A DNA stretch of 64,000 bases from an uncultured Hungatella sp. (GTDB lineage Bacteria; Bacillota; Clostridia; Lachnospirales; Lachnospiraceae), in the NCBI GenBank assembly GCA_910588325.1, contig CAJUPP010000005.1, positions 1-64,000 on the forward strand, given 5' to 3'. Positions 55,902-64,000 of the stretch are shown one piece after another. The notes below the pieces were generated by a model. The model saw nothing but the letters and a program-made list of their open reading frames with translations. It was not told the DNA's origin and searched no databases. Numbering within the stretch: the first letter of the stretch is position 1; each line of letters begins with the position of its first letter. The translations under genes and the position numbers were made by a program.

Positions 55902-56050
55902 ACCATCAATCCTCACTTTCCTGTTGTAAGAATAGTTAATATAAAAATGAAAGATTTACCATAGCTTTCACCTTGGCATCTCACCCTCAGATTCTTTTCC
56001 ATTAATATAGCATAAACGTTTCTGTTTTTCAAGCATTCACCGAAATCTCC

Positions 56051-57094
56051 TCATTTCCAATTTAGAAAATCCCCCCGCTCTGAAACCATCTCATAACCTA
56101 CCGCCGCTATCCTGCTCTCCAAGCATTCCCGGCACTGGGCAGATTCCTCCCCGGTGCAGATCTTATTGTCATACAGCTCATAGTCCTTCCGATTTCTCAC
56201 TGGAGATAAATTAGGCATCACAACGTTGGCCCCTGCCGCCAGCCCCTTTTCCCTTCCAAAAGGGTCTAACGTTCCCAGAGCCGTGGTTGCAGGAAGAAGC
56301 ACTCTGGGAAGAAGCAGACGGATGACAGACAGAAGGTGCAGGGTCTGTTCCACGCTTCCTGCCGGTTCTTTGGCAAAGCAGGTGTCATGATGAGGAATAA
56401 ACGGACCGATTCCCACCATGTGGGGTTTCAGCTCCTGAAGAAACAGCAGATCCTCGGCAAGAGTCTCCATCGTCTGTCCCGGACTCCCCACCATCATCCC
56501 GGCCCCTACCTGATACCCCAGAGATTTTAAATCATACAGACACTGTTTGCGGTGTTTAAGACTCATGGTCTGTGGATGCAGCTTCCCATAATGAGCTTCA
56601 TCCGCCGTTTCATGGCGCAGAAGATATCGGTCCGCCCCGGACTCCCGAAACAGCCGGTAGCTTTCGCGGGATTTTTCTCCCACAGAAAGGGTCAGAGCAC
56701 AATCCGGATATTGTCCCTTTATTTCCCGGATAATCTCTAACATCCTCTCATCCGTATAGAAAGGATCCTCCCCTCCCTGAAGGACAAAAGTACGAAATCC
56801 CAGTCTCCAGCCTTCTTCACAGCATTCCAGTATCTCTTCCTTTGTGAGGCGGTACCGCACCGCGTGGGGATTGCCGCCGCGGATTCCGCAGTAATAACAG
56901 TTGTTTTTGCAGTAGTTGGTAAACTCAATGAGACCGCGGGTAAATACCTTTATCCCGTAATGCTTCTTCCTTACCCGGACTGCCTCCCGTGTCAGACGTT
57001 CCATTGTTCTTTCATCCCCAAAATCAGCAAGAATTTCCAGAAAATCCCCTTTCTTCATCAGCTGTCCGTCAATCAATTTTTCCACTGCATTCAT
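56051..57094 (-). CDS. hydE: [FeFe] hydrogenase maturase HydE (radical SAM)
   Basis: A 347-aa radical-SAM enzyme that helps build the binuclear H-cluster of [FeFe] hydrogenase. The cluster cysteines are C62, C66 and C69 in YCKNNCYYC; C-terminal cysteines in QCREC are also typical. It is the last gene of a run hydF, ABC permease, ATPase, binding protein, hydE. HydG is not in the window. Confidence 0.93.
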   Translation of the reverse strand: MNAVEKLIDGQLMKKGDFLEILADFGDERTMERLTREAVRVRKKHYGIKVFTRGLIEFTNYCKNNCYYCGIRGGNPHAVRYRLTKEEILECCEEGWRLGFRTFVLQGGEDPFYTDERMLEIIREIKGQYPDCALTLSVGEKSRESYRLFRESGADRYLLRHETADEAHYGKLHPQTMSLKHRKQCLYDLKSLGYQVGAGMMVGSPGQTMETLAEDLLFLQELKPHMVGIGPFIPHHDTCFAKEPAGSVEQTLHLLSVIRLLLPRVLLPATTALGTLDPFGREKGLAAGANVVMPNLSPVRNRKDYELYDNKICTGEESAQCRECLESRIAAVGYEMVSERGDFLNWK

Positions 57095-57135
57095 AATCGC
57101 CGTCTCCGCCTTTCAAGCTTTGCCATCCAGAACTC

Positions 57136-58239
57136 CTATTGTGCTCTCCAAATCAATGCCTCTATATCCACATCATTTTCAATCATCCCATTTTCCTTCA
57201 TGAAGACCACGGTTTTCTTCATGGCCTCAATATCCGAATCCCGTATGGTCATGTCAAAATCATACATGGGATACATTTCCATCACTGCGTCTATGGTCAG
57301 TTCCGTTTCCTTTGCCGTAGCTTCCATAGCGGCTTTTGTATCTGCTTCTATCACATCAAGAACCTGCTTCTGAGCCTCCAGAAATGTCTTTACTTCCTCC
57401 GGATGGCTGTCAATATAGTCACCGCTGGCAGCTACCACAATGGTGGCCTCTGTCAAATCTGTTCCATTGGTAATAACCGGAAACCCGTCCTTCTCCATAT
57501 TGTATGCAACCGGTCCTGCAAGGAGGGCTGCGTCTACGCTTCCGCCTGCCAAAGCAGCCTGAGCGTCAGGAATTCCCATGGACATAAATTCTATATCCTC
57601 CTCTGTCATTCCTGCGCCTGCCAGATATGCCACCAAAAGTTCATGAAGAATAGTTCCCTTGGGGCCTGCTACTTTTTTACCTTTTAAATCTTCTGGAGAC
57701 TTTATGGAGTCATCCTTTCCGAAAAGCTTAAACGCTTCCGGAGACCGGCTGTATGTGCTGATAATCTTAATATCCGCGTCATTGGATGCCGCTAAAATCA
57801 CAGAAGTCGCGCCAACGGCATAGAGAAACTGAATATCTCCAGAGGCCAGGGCCTGAGTCTGTTCCGGCCCGGTAGTCAGATCCGAATATGTCACGCCATA
57901 CCCCAGTTTTCCGAATTCCTTTGCAAAAATCTGCTGGTCTTTCTCCACGATAGACGGAACATTTAAAGGAGACTTCACATAAGTCACGGCAATGGTTCCC
58001 TTTTCCTCCGCCAAAACAGCTTCTGTCTTATCCTTTTCCGGTTCCGTATTGTTTTCTTCTTCCCCGCCGCTTCCATCTGCCGCGCTGCTTCCTCCTTCCG
58101 TCTCCGCCTTTGTCTCCTGAGCTGCAGCCGTAGTCTGGGCCGCAGCCGTGTTGGTGCTGCCGCCTTGCCCCCCACAGCCTGTCAGAGAAACAACAGCCAT
58201 AGCTGCCGTCAATATCAGTGCAGTTACATTTCTTTTCAT
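57136..58239 (-). CDS. SsuA/NMT1-type ABC transporter substrate-binding lipoprotein
   Basis: A 367-aa lipoprotein with lipobox LTGC (Cys22) and an acidic Ala/Glu-rich linker to about residue 75. The body is of the NMT1/SsuA group, which binds sulfonates, nitrate or thiamine precursors. The ATG at 58239 follows GGAGG. The ligand cannot be read from the sequence. Its place between hydF and hydE is unusual. Confidence 0.88.
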   Translation of the reverse strand: MKRNVTALILTAAMAVVSLTGCGGQGGSTNTAAAQTTAAAQETKAETEGGSSAADGSGGEEENNTEPEKDKTEAVLAEEKGTIAVTYVKSPLNVPSIVEKDQQIFAKEFGKLGYGVTYSDLTTGPEQTQALASGDIQFLYAVGATSVILAASNDADIKIISTYSRSPEAFKLFGKDDSIKSPEDLKGKKVAGPKGTILHELLVAYLAGAGMTEEDIEFMSMGIPDAQAALAGGSVDAALLAGPVAYNMEKDGFPVITNGTDLTEATIVVAASGDYIDSHPEEVKTFLEAQKQVLDVIEADTKAAMEATAKETELTIDAVMEMYPMYDFDMTIRDSDIEAMKKTVVFMKENGMIENDVDIEALIWRAQ

Positions 58240-58286
58240 CAATCATTACCTCCAAATAAATATTTTTTCAGATACCCTGTGAAGGG

Positions 58287-59003
58287 TTACATTCGTTCAA
58301 TCAATTCCCGCTTTAACTCAATAAGCTGTCCGGACAATAAATCCCTGGGAAAAGCCAGTGTCTCCAGATGATACTCTCTTTCGCAGATCCCGTTTTCCAG
58401 AACCACAATATGGGTTCCTATTGTTAAAGCCTCCTCAATGCTGTGGGTCACAAACAGAATCCCCTTCTTTTGCTTCTTATATATATTCAAAAGTTCCTGC
58501 TGCATCTGAGCCCTGGTAAAATAATCCAGCGCCGCAAAGGGCTCATCCATCAAAAGATAATCCGGTTCATAGGCCAGGGCCCTTGCCAGGGCCGCTCTCT
58601 GCTTCATTCCGCCAGAAAGCTGAGAGGGACGGGCCTTCTCAAAGCCAGCAAGGCCGGTAAGTTCAAGAAGGGGCTGAAGGTTTTGCTCCCTATTTTGAAC
58701 TCCAAATAAAATATTTTTCTCCACTGTCAGCCAGGGCATCAGACGGGGTTCCTGAAAGATAACCCCTGTTTTATGACCGGTACGGCCGTCCAAACCGTCA
58801 TCCTTGGGCTCTTCCCACTGAATCCGCCCCAGGTCAGCCTTCTCCAGCCCTGCAATCAGCCTTAAAAGCGTTGTCTTTCCACATCCGCTCCGCCCCAGGA
58901 CCACGGTAATCCCCTGCTCTTCCACTTCCAGATTCAGTCCTTTAAGAACAGGAAGAAAACGGCCGGACACCTGATAGCCTTTCTTTAAATCTGTAATTTT
59001 CAT
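58287..59003 (-). CDS. SsuB/TauB-type ABC transporter ATPase
   Basis: A 238-aa ATPase with Walker A GRSGCGKTT (37-45), signature LSGGMKQR and Walker B LLMDEP. The start at 59003 overlaps the end of the permease gene by ATGA. It powers the transporter with its permease and binding protein. Confidence 0.93.
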   Translation of the reverse strand: MKITDLKKGYQVSGRFLPVLKGLNLEVEEQGITVVLGRSGCGKTTLLRLIAGLEKADLGRIQWEEPKDDGLDGRTGHKTGVIFQEPRLMPWLTVEKNILFGVQNREQNLQPLLELTGLAGFEKARPSQLSGGMKQRAALARALAYEPDYLLMDEPFAALDYFTRAQMQQELLNIYKKQKKGILFVTHSIEEALTIGTHIVVLENGICEREYHLETLAFPRDLLSGQLIELKRELIERM

Positions 59004-59785
59004 TCCGTCCCGCCTTCCTCCCATATCTTTGCCACCTTGTGAATCACCAGCAAAAACAGCTTATCGCAGAGAATCCCTACGGTTCCAATGGTCACAATTC
59101 CGGCAATAACCTTATCCGATCTGGACATTTGCTGGGCATCTAAAATCAGGTAACCCAGTCCGCTTGCCGCCGCAATCATTTCCGCACCGATAATCGCCCT
59201 CCAGCTGTACCCCAATCCGATACGCATTCCCACCAGAATATCCGGAACCGCAGAAGGCAGAATAATGCGGCAGAATTTCTGCCAGCTGCTCAGCCCAAAC
59301 ACCGTTCCTACTTCCAGAAGATTCCTGCTTCCGGACACAAATCCTTTTCGGATATTGAGATACATGGGAAAAAAGGAAGCAAGCACAATAATAATGATCT
59401 TGGAAGTCTCCCCGATTCCGAACCACAGTATCAAAAGAGCGATCAGACTGATGGGAGGGACATTTCTCATAAATTCCAGAAATCCCCCGTAGTACTCCTC
59501 AGCAAATGGTTTCTGGCTGACCACAATCCCTCCCGCCATAGCCATAAAAAACGCAATGGAAAATCCCTCCAATACCCGGCGGAAGCTGACTCCGATATGG
59601 CGAAACAGGACTCCGCTCTCCACCATGCCTGCCAGCGCCTTTGCCACCTTGGCCGGAGGAGGAAGCACATAGGCGCTCCAGATTCCGGTTCTGGCCGCTG
59701 CCTGCCATACTGCCAAAAGGATCAGTATTCCCACAGCTGTTTTTACTCCCCGGCGGACAGCCCCATTTATCTCTCTGTCATTCAT
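59000..59785 (-). CDS. SsuC-type ABC transporter permease
   Basis: A 261-aa permease with six helices and the binding-protein-dependent transport motif around the GMRIGLGYSWRAIIGAE segment. Its ATG lies within the last codons of hydF (overlap 8 nt), so translation is coupled to hydF. An upstream in-frame start at 59824 would overlap more. Substrate unknown. Confidence 0.9.
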   Translation of the reverse strand: MNDREINGAVRRGVKTAVGILILLAVWQAAARTGIWSAYVLPPPAKVAKALAGMVESGVLFRHIGVSFRRVLEGFSIAFFMAMAGGIVVSQKPFAEEYYGGFLEFMRNVPPISLIALLILWFGIGETSKIIIIVLASFFPMYLNIRKGFVSGSRNLLEVGTVFGLSSWQKFCRIILPSAVPDILVGMRIGLGYSWRAIIGAEMIAAASGLGYLILDAQQMSRSDKVIAGIVTIGTVGILCDKLFLLVIHKVAKIWEEGGTE

Positions 59786-61037
59786 GGCTGTCACAATTCT
59801 CATTCTCAAGGAGCGCTGCCACATCCGGGAAAGGAGCCAGGCTTCGCTTTAATATTCCATGAATATGGGCAATCAGAATCCCGTAGTTTGTCATCGCCAC
59901 TTTCTGGTCCCTTGCACATGCCAGACGGTATTTCATCTCCCGCTCATTTAACATACAGGCACCACAGTGAACAATCAATTGATACGGAGTTAAATCCTCC
60001 TCAAATCCGGTTCCGGAAGTATAAGAAAACTCTATCTTCTTTCCCGTATAACTCTGAATCCACCTTGGCAGTTTCACTGTACCGATATCGTTGCACTGTC
60101 TGTGGTGGGTACAGCCCTCGGAAACCAGGATTTTGTCTCCGTCCCGGATTTCATTCAACATGCGGACACCTTCTATGACCTGCTTTAAATTTCCCTTATA
60201 CCGTGCAAAGAGAATCGAAAAAGAGGTCAGCAAACTGTCATCCGGTACAATGGCTGATACCATGCCAAATGCCTGGCTGTCCGTAATAACCAGAGACGGT
60301 TTCTGTCCAATCTTTCTAAGGGTCTCCTGAAGCTCTGATTCCCGGGTCACCATGCAGACGCAGCCGTGATCCAAAAGTGCCCGTATGGTCTGCTGCTGCG
60401 GCAGGATCAGGCGCCCTTTAGGCGCCGCCTTGTCAACAGGCGTTACCAGAACTACCAGATCTCCTGGTTTTACCAGACCTTCCAGAAGATCCTTTTCCTC
60501 TGTCTCAGGATTCATGGAAGCCAGGCAGTCCTTTAACTCCCAAATCCCAGCCCTGGTTTTGGAACTGACGAACAAGACTGGATGGTCATGCTCTTTTCCC
60601 GTCTGTTCAAAATCCCTAAGTGCCTGAAGCTCCACTTCAGTCAACAGGTCCACTTTGTGATATACGGTCACAAAAGGCACCTGTTTTTCTCGAAACAGCT
60701 TCTCCATCTGCCGGTCTTGCTCTGTCTCTCCTGTCCCTCCATCTATCACCAGTACCGCAATGTCCGTCTTGTTGAGAACCTGCCTGCTTTTCTTCATCCT
60801 AAGCTTCCCCAGCTCTCCTTCATCATCAATCCCTGGCGTATCCACCATCATAACCGGCCCCAGGGGCAGAAGCTCCATTGTCTTGTAGACCGGATCCGTG
60901 GTAGTTCCTTTTACTTCTGAAACCACTGCCAGTTCCTGCCCGGTAACCGCATTTAAAAGACTGGATTTTCCCGCATTTCTCCGCCCGAAAAATCCGATGT
61001 GAATTCTCTGTGCCGCCGGCGTCTGATTCAGTGCCAC
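59778..61037 (-). CDS. hydF: [FeFe] hydrogenase maturation GTPase HydF
   Basis: A 419-aa protein. An N-terminal GTPase (P-loop GRRNAGKSS at 18-26; DTPG) is followed by a dimerisation domain and a C-terminal cluster domain with the CTH and HCGAC ligands. HydF is the scaffold that delivers the assembled subcluster to the hydrogenase. Start codon is GTG behind GGAGAGG. A terminator-like hairpin stands about 20 nt before it. Confidence 0.95.
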   Translation of the reverse strand: MALNQTPAAQRIHIGFFGRRNAGKSSLLNAVTGQELAVVSEVKGTTTDPVYKTMELLPLGPVMMVDTPGIDDEGELGKLRMKKSRQVLNKTDIAVLVIDGGTGETEQDRQMEKLFREKQVPFVTVYHKVDLLTEVELQALRDFEQTGKEHDHPVLFVSSKTRAGIWELKDCLASMNPETEEKDLLEGLVKPGDLVVLVTPVDKAAPKGRLILPQQQTIRALLDHGCVCMVTRESELQETLRKIGQKPSLVITDSQAFGMVSAIVPDDSLLTSFSILFARYKGNLKQVIEGVRMLNEIRDGDKILVSEGCTHHRQCNDIGTVKLPRWIQSYTGKKIEFSYTSGTGFEEDLTPYQLIVHCGACMLNEREMKYRLACARDQKVAMTNYGILIAHIHGILKRSLAPFPDVAALLENENCDSHE

Positions 61038-61066
61038 TTAACCACCCTCTCCTTTCATCACGAAAC

Positions 61067-61107
61067 TGTGCATAAAAAAATACACCCTGAAAAGGATGCA
61101 CCAACAG
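61067..61107 (-). terminator. Terminator-like hairpin in the hydF leader
   Basis: On the minus strand TGCATCC pairs (with wobbles) with GGGTGTA, followed by seven T. It lies between about 61080 and 61105, just ahead of hydF, inside a leader of about 350 nt with no ORF. It could be an attenuator. No riboswitch consensus is recognised. Confidence 0.5.
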
Positions 61108-61405
61108 ACATATTCCGGGCATAAAAATAAAAGCATAAGCCCTTCTTCCTACGAACTTCCACCTCGGAATCTCCTTGTGTCAGTGCACGATTTTCTATTT
61201 TTCTCTTCCTGTTCTTTGTGAAAGGCATACCCCGTCACGCAGATATCGGGAATCGTTTTTATTTTACTTATAGTGCCGGGAAATGTCAAGAGTTAATATC
61301 TGCGCCTCTCCCTATTTACATGAATTATGCTTTGGCCCCATAACTGTATTGGTTCATGAAAAAAAGCTATAACTGTTGCTGTCATAGCCTTTTAAGAATT
61401 ATGGG
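61108..61405. other. Non-coding leader region between hydF and the GH88 gene
   Basis: A gap of about 300 nt without a convincing gene. It holds AT-rich and T-rich stretches, and on the minus strand a segment with GGAGATTCCGAGGTGGAAG that may fold. There is a possible promoter for the hydF operon here, but no clean hexamer pair was found. Confidence 0.4.
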
Positions 61406-62617
61406 TTACCACTCAAACAATGCCTTCCCCTTCAGACGCAGAATCGCTTCAATAAAGAAATAGTCTCCGTATATGATAGGCACTTCCGTATTGGTTCCGT
61501 CCGGATCATGGTAGAAGAACGTGCCGCCGGTAGTGATGGCATCCTGCTCCGGATCCCAGTTGGCAAACTTCTCGTCGCATGCCCGAAGAATACGGTATGC
61601 CGCCTCGGTATAGAATCTGGCCTCATTCTCCTTAACATGGCCGGCAATTTCCAAAAGACCGCAGGCAGTACACATAGCGGCAGTGGAGTCATATTTTAAC
61701 GGGTCGGCTGGCTGGCGGTAATCCACCAGGGGCAGCCAGTCATTGACAGCCATGTTGGAAATACAGTAATGCGCGCATTGCTTGGCAGTGTTTAAGAAAG
61801 ACTCATCCCCCGTATGGCGGTAGCTTAAGGCAAAGCCGTACACGGCCCAGGACTGGCCTCTGCTCCAGGAGGAACCCTGCCCGTACCCCTGTCCTCCGGG
61901 GTTGGTAAGGTACTCTCCCGTTTCCGGGTCAAAAGCTACGATATGGTTGCAGCTTCCGTCCGGCCGGACAACATACTGCTGGGCAGTCTTGGCATGGTTG
62001 ACAGCAATTTTCTTAAAGCGGGGATCCTTCGTCTCCTCAGAAGCCCAGTACAGCAGAGGGATATTCATCATACAGTCAATGATCATCCAGCCCCGAACAT
62101 CGCCGCCTCCGAAATTCTGAGCCATTTTAGCCATGGAATCCGGCCAGGCGCGGATAAATTTTCCGTCCAGATTGTAGCGGGAAGCCAACAGGCTGGCACC
62201 TAAAAGTCCCCGGCGTCTTGCCTCCAAATCTCCGGTCTTACGGTAGTTGGCTACTGAAGATAACAGGAACAAAAATCCCACATCATGATCTACGGTCTCG
62301 GCGCTTCTCAGCAGCACATCCAGCCTCTCCTCCACACCTGCTGCCGCCTTCTTATATTCCTCGTCCCCGGTAGCTTCATACATCTGCCAGAGCATTCCCG
62401 GCCAGAAGCCATTGGTCCAGAATCCGACATGAGTGCCCCCGTCCGGTGTCCTGCCCCAGGGAGTTTCTGTGATATCATGGTATCTGCCGTCCTTCCCAGT
62501 AGTATAGGGGATGTTTGTGCCTATCCGCTCACACTCAGCCTTCATCTTGACCAGCAACTTGTCATAGGCTGTATCCAGCCATTCCTGATTCGAACATCTT
62601 GCAGTCTTTTCTTCCAT
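61406..62617 (-). CDS. GH88 unsaturated glucuronyl hydrolase
   Basis: A 403-aa glycoside hydrolase with an (alpha/alpha) barrel. It removes the 4,5-unsaturated uronic acid from the end of lyase products of glycosaminoglycans or rhamnogalacturonan. The two catalytic Asp are visible in VDHDVGF (110-112) and in MIIDCMMN (181). No signal peptide, so it acts in the cytoplasm. Single gene here; it could process products of the lyase-like protein at 23.9 kb, but this is inference. Confidence 0.92.
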   Translation of the reverse strand: MEEKTARCSNQEWLDTAYDKLLVKMKAECERIGTNIPYTTGKDGRYHDITETPWGRTPDGGTHVGFWTNGFWPGMLWQMYEATGDEEYKKAAAGVEERLDVLLRSAETVDHDVGFLFLLSSVANYRKTGDLEARRRGLLGASLLASRYNLDGKFIRAWPDSMAKMAQNFGGGDVRGWMIIDCMMNIPLLYWASEETKDPRFKKIAVNHAKTAQQYVVRPDGSCNHIVAFDPETGEYLTNPGGQGYGQGSSWSRGQSWAVYGFALSYRHTGDESFLNTAKQCAHYCISNMAVNDWLPLVDYRQPADPLKYDSTAAMCTACGLLEIAGHVKENEARFYTEAAYRILRACDEKFANWDPEQDAITTGGTFFYHDPDGTNTEVPIIYGDYFFIEAILRLKGKALFEW

Positions 62618-62682
62618 TTAAGCTTCTCCTTCCAACTGTGATTTTATCTCTTGTTTATTGTACCATGGAACCCATTCGATTT

Positions 62683-62848
62683 CTAGTATAACTCGATTTA
62701 AATACCTTTCATATTCGGTAAGGATGCTTTTTCGAGAGTGCAAAGGAAAAAACGGAGGCGTAGTGGTGCTACGCTGAGTATTTTTCCTTTGTGCTATCGG
62801 GAAAGCAGACCAGCGAAATGTAAGGTTATTTAAAGCGAGTTATACTAG
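62683..62848. repeat. MITE-like element with terminal inverted repeats (1)
   Basis: CTAGTATAACTCG at 62683-62695 matches the inverse complement at 62836-62848, and the homology continues inward through TTTAAATA and CCTT with small gaps. The 166-bp interior has no ORF and includes a hairpin GCGTAG/CTACGC. Features fit a non-autonomous mobile element. Confidence 0.75.
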
Positions 62849-62985
62849 TATAACCCACACTAATTACCGATACCTTTCACGCAGAATGAATTTTCAGTCT
62901 GCAAGGCGGCGGAGGGAGGCGATGCGGTGGCATCGTTGACCGACAACAACGCAACAGATGGAAATCCAGACTTGTGGGTTTACAC
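62845..62985. repeat. MITE-like element (2), adjacent to the first
   Basis: It starts with CTAGTATAACCCACAC and ends near TTGTGGGTTTACAC, an imperfect inverted repeat. It shares inner motifs with element 1 (TACCTTTCA near the left end, GGAGG then a GGTG loop in a hairpin, here CGATGC/GCATCG). It overlaps element 1 by the shared CTAG. Confidence 0.65.
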
Positions 62986-63114
62986 CTTTTTTGTTTGCGT
63001 TATCACATTATCTCCAGCCTGGCCGCATCGGGAAGTATCCATCCGGACTGGCCCCGGCAAGGATATTTCCGCCCCGGTGACTGCCGCGTACCAAAAAAAC
63101 TCCCGCCGCCGCAA

Positions 63115-63585
63115 TCACTTCCGCGAACATTTCTCCGCATCAATGGCAAGAACCAGCATAAGGGCGCAGAGAGCATCCTCCGGATTCGGCACGTCAATCA
63201 CATACGTATCCGTCCAGTTAAGCAGCTGTTTTGACACCTGAGCCACACATACGTTTCTGTTGTCCAGAACCCAATAATCCCATTCGAAAAAATCCCCGTC
63301 CACATGCCAGCCATTACAGTCAATATTATACTTGGGTTTAAAAAATGTAAATTCCTTGCTGATACAGCCCAGATACGCTCCCCTTAAATACATCTCAAAT
63401 TTAGGCAACATGGTAAAAATACGCTCCTGCACCATACCGATTTCCGCTCCCGCCCCGTCAAAAATCTTCAGACAATGGCCCCAGGCCAGCTGTCCTTTCA
63501 CCACATACACGGTGTTGCCCTGTTCATCATAGATGTCGTAGCTGTCAAACCATGAAAAAAGCCGTTGCTTAAAAAGTAATTTCAT
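63115..63585 (-). CDS. LURP-one-related (YxjI-like) protein
   Basis: A 156-aa protein resembling the LURP-one/YxjI family of beta-barrel, tubby-like folds, with repeated strand patterns such as YDIYDEQGNTVYVVKGQ. Function in bacteria is unknown. The start at 63585 is favoured with GAGGAAGG before it; the upstream start at 63807 adds 74 residues that look non-coding. It is divergent from the LysR gene. Confidence 0.8.
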   Translation of the reverse strand: MKLLFKQRLFSWFDSYDIYDEQGNTVYVVKGQLAWGHCLKIFDGAGAEIGMVQERIFTMLPKFEMYLRGAYLGCISKEFTFFKPKYNIDCNGWHVDGDFFEWDYWVLDNRNVCVAQVSKQLLNWTDTYVIDVPNPEDALCALMLVLAIDAEKCSRK

Positions 63586-63692
63586 CTTATCCTTCCTCAT
63601 ATCATCATATAATAACTCGCATTTGCTATCATACCACCCCTCTCCCCTGTAAACAACCAAAACTTTCTTCCCATTTAAAGCCAACGTATCTA

Positions 63693-63720
63693 TTGACATT
63701 TCCAAACTATATTGTATATT
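63693..63720 (+). promoter_or_regulatory. LysR gene promoter
   Basis: TTGACA (63693-63698) and TATATT (63715-63720) with 16-nt spacing on the plus strand, about 85 nt before the start. Confidence 0.6.
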
Positions 63721-63805
63721 GTAAACTGTACGATTGAAAACCCTGTCTTTTATGGTAAAACTTCTTCTTATTATTGAAATATATTCCGAATACCGGGAGA
63801 AATAC

Positions 63806-64000
63806 ATGATGCTAAACTGTCAAAATCTGACCTATTTTCTTGCAGTCGCAGATGAACTGAATTTTACGAAAGCTGCTGAAAAGCTTTTCATCAGCCAGCA
63901 GGCTCTCAGCAGCCATATTGCAGTGATAGAAAAAGAACTGGACGTTCCCCTTTTTATGCGGAAGCCCTCCTTAAAGCTGACTTACGCCGGCGAGGTTTTC
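63806..64000 (+). CDS. LysR-family transcriptional regulator, N-terminal part
   Basis: The first 65 codons are present; the gene continues past the window edge. The helix-turn-helix (FTKAAEKLFISQQALSSHI) at about 20-40 is typical of LysR proteins. A GGGAG site lies 6 nt before the ATG at 63806; the next codon is also ATG. Targets cannot be judged. Confidence 0.9.
   Translation, partial: MMLNCQNLTYFLAVADELNFTKAAEKLFISQQALSSHIAVIEKELDVPLFMRKPSLKLTYAGEVF

Noticed and set aside
61067..61400. TPP riboswitch upstream of hydF, considered because of the NMT1-type binding protein in the operon
   Set aside because: A segment ACGGGGTATGCC looks slightly similar, but the invariant CTGAGA and the second conserved part are missing.
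1..64000. CRISPR array, rRNA or tRNA genes
   Set aside because: No regular 28-37 bp repeat-spacer pattern and no tRNA T-loop or rRNA signature was seen on either strand. The only regular repeat (30 kb) has a 110-bp period and no unique spacers.

Overview
The window looks like chromosome from an anaerobic gut Firmicute of the Lachnospiraceae type. This rests on gene content rather than a marker gene: a glycyl-radical ribonucleotide reductase, [FeFe]-hydrogenase maturases HydE and HydF, only the oxidative half of the TCA cycle (aconitase, citrate synthase, NAD-type isocitrate dehydrogenase), a tRNA-dependent T-box leader on valS, many sugar ABC transporters with lipoprotein binding proteins, and AGGAGG ribosome sites. 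No rRNA, tRNA, CRISPR array or intact mobile element was found. Nearly all genes lie on the minus strand.

Region by region. 0-9 kb holds housekeeping genes: a TPR membrane protein, a 45-aa coupled ORF, folC, T-box-valS and nrdD with NrdR boxes and a terminator-like leader. 9-13.5 kb holds small unknown proteins: a membrane protein, a HExxH protein, an ACT-domain protein, and an AT-rich islet with a 55-aa ORF. 13.6-21 kb is a sulfur amino acid block. One operon encodes a canonical L-cysteine desulfidase, a DUF819 membrane protein, a TSCPD protein, a desulfidase paralogue lacking the N-terminal cysteine, and a Crp/Fnr regulator. Downstream are metY, which has a Cys-containing upstream ORF, and cysK. 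21-31.6 kb holds a YyaL-type thioredoxin-fold protein, an acetyltransferase, a sugar ABC operon with a toroid-type polysaccharide-lyase-like protein controlled by a divergent ROK regulator, a 110-bp tandem repeat array, and an MFS permease.

31.8-38 kb is a mannose-family PTS operon with a SIS-domain deglycase and a PfkB kinase, resembling fructoselysine-type Amadori product use. It is preceded by two GntR regulators. 38-49.4 kb is a glycan-use locus: GH106-like hydrolase, sulfatase, sugar ABC transporter and a divergent YesM/YesN-type two-component system. 49.4-49.9 kb is a scrap yard: a thiD fragment, a copy of the gntR promoter-terminator segment, and a peroxiredoxin fragment. 49.9-54.6 kb is the acn-citrate synthase-icd operon leading to 2-oxoglutarate. 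55-61 kb has a PepSY protein and an operon in which an SsuABC-like transporter sits between hydF and hydE. 61.4-64 kb has a GH88 unsaturated glucuronyl hydrolase, two MITE-like repeats, a LURP-one-like protein and the start of a LysR regulator.

How it fits together: the organism imports host or plant glycans and glycated amines, ferments them, handles hydrogen through an [FeFe] hydrogenase, makes glutamate precursors from citrate, and cycles sulfide through cysteine breakdown and re-assimilation. Most of the promoters, operators and terminators given were read by eye from sequence patterns.
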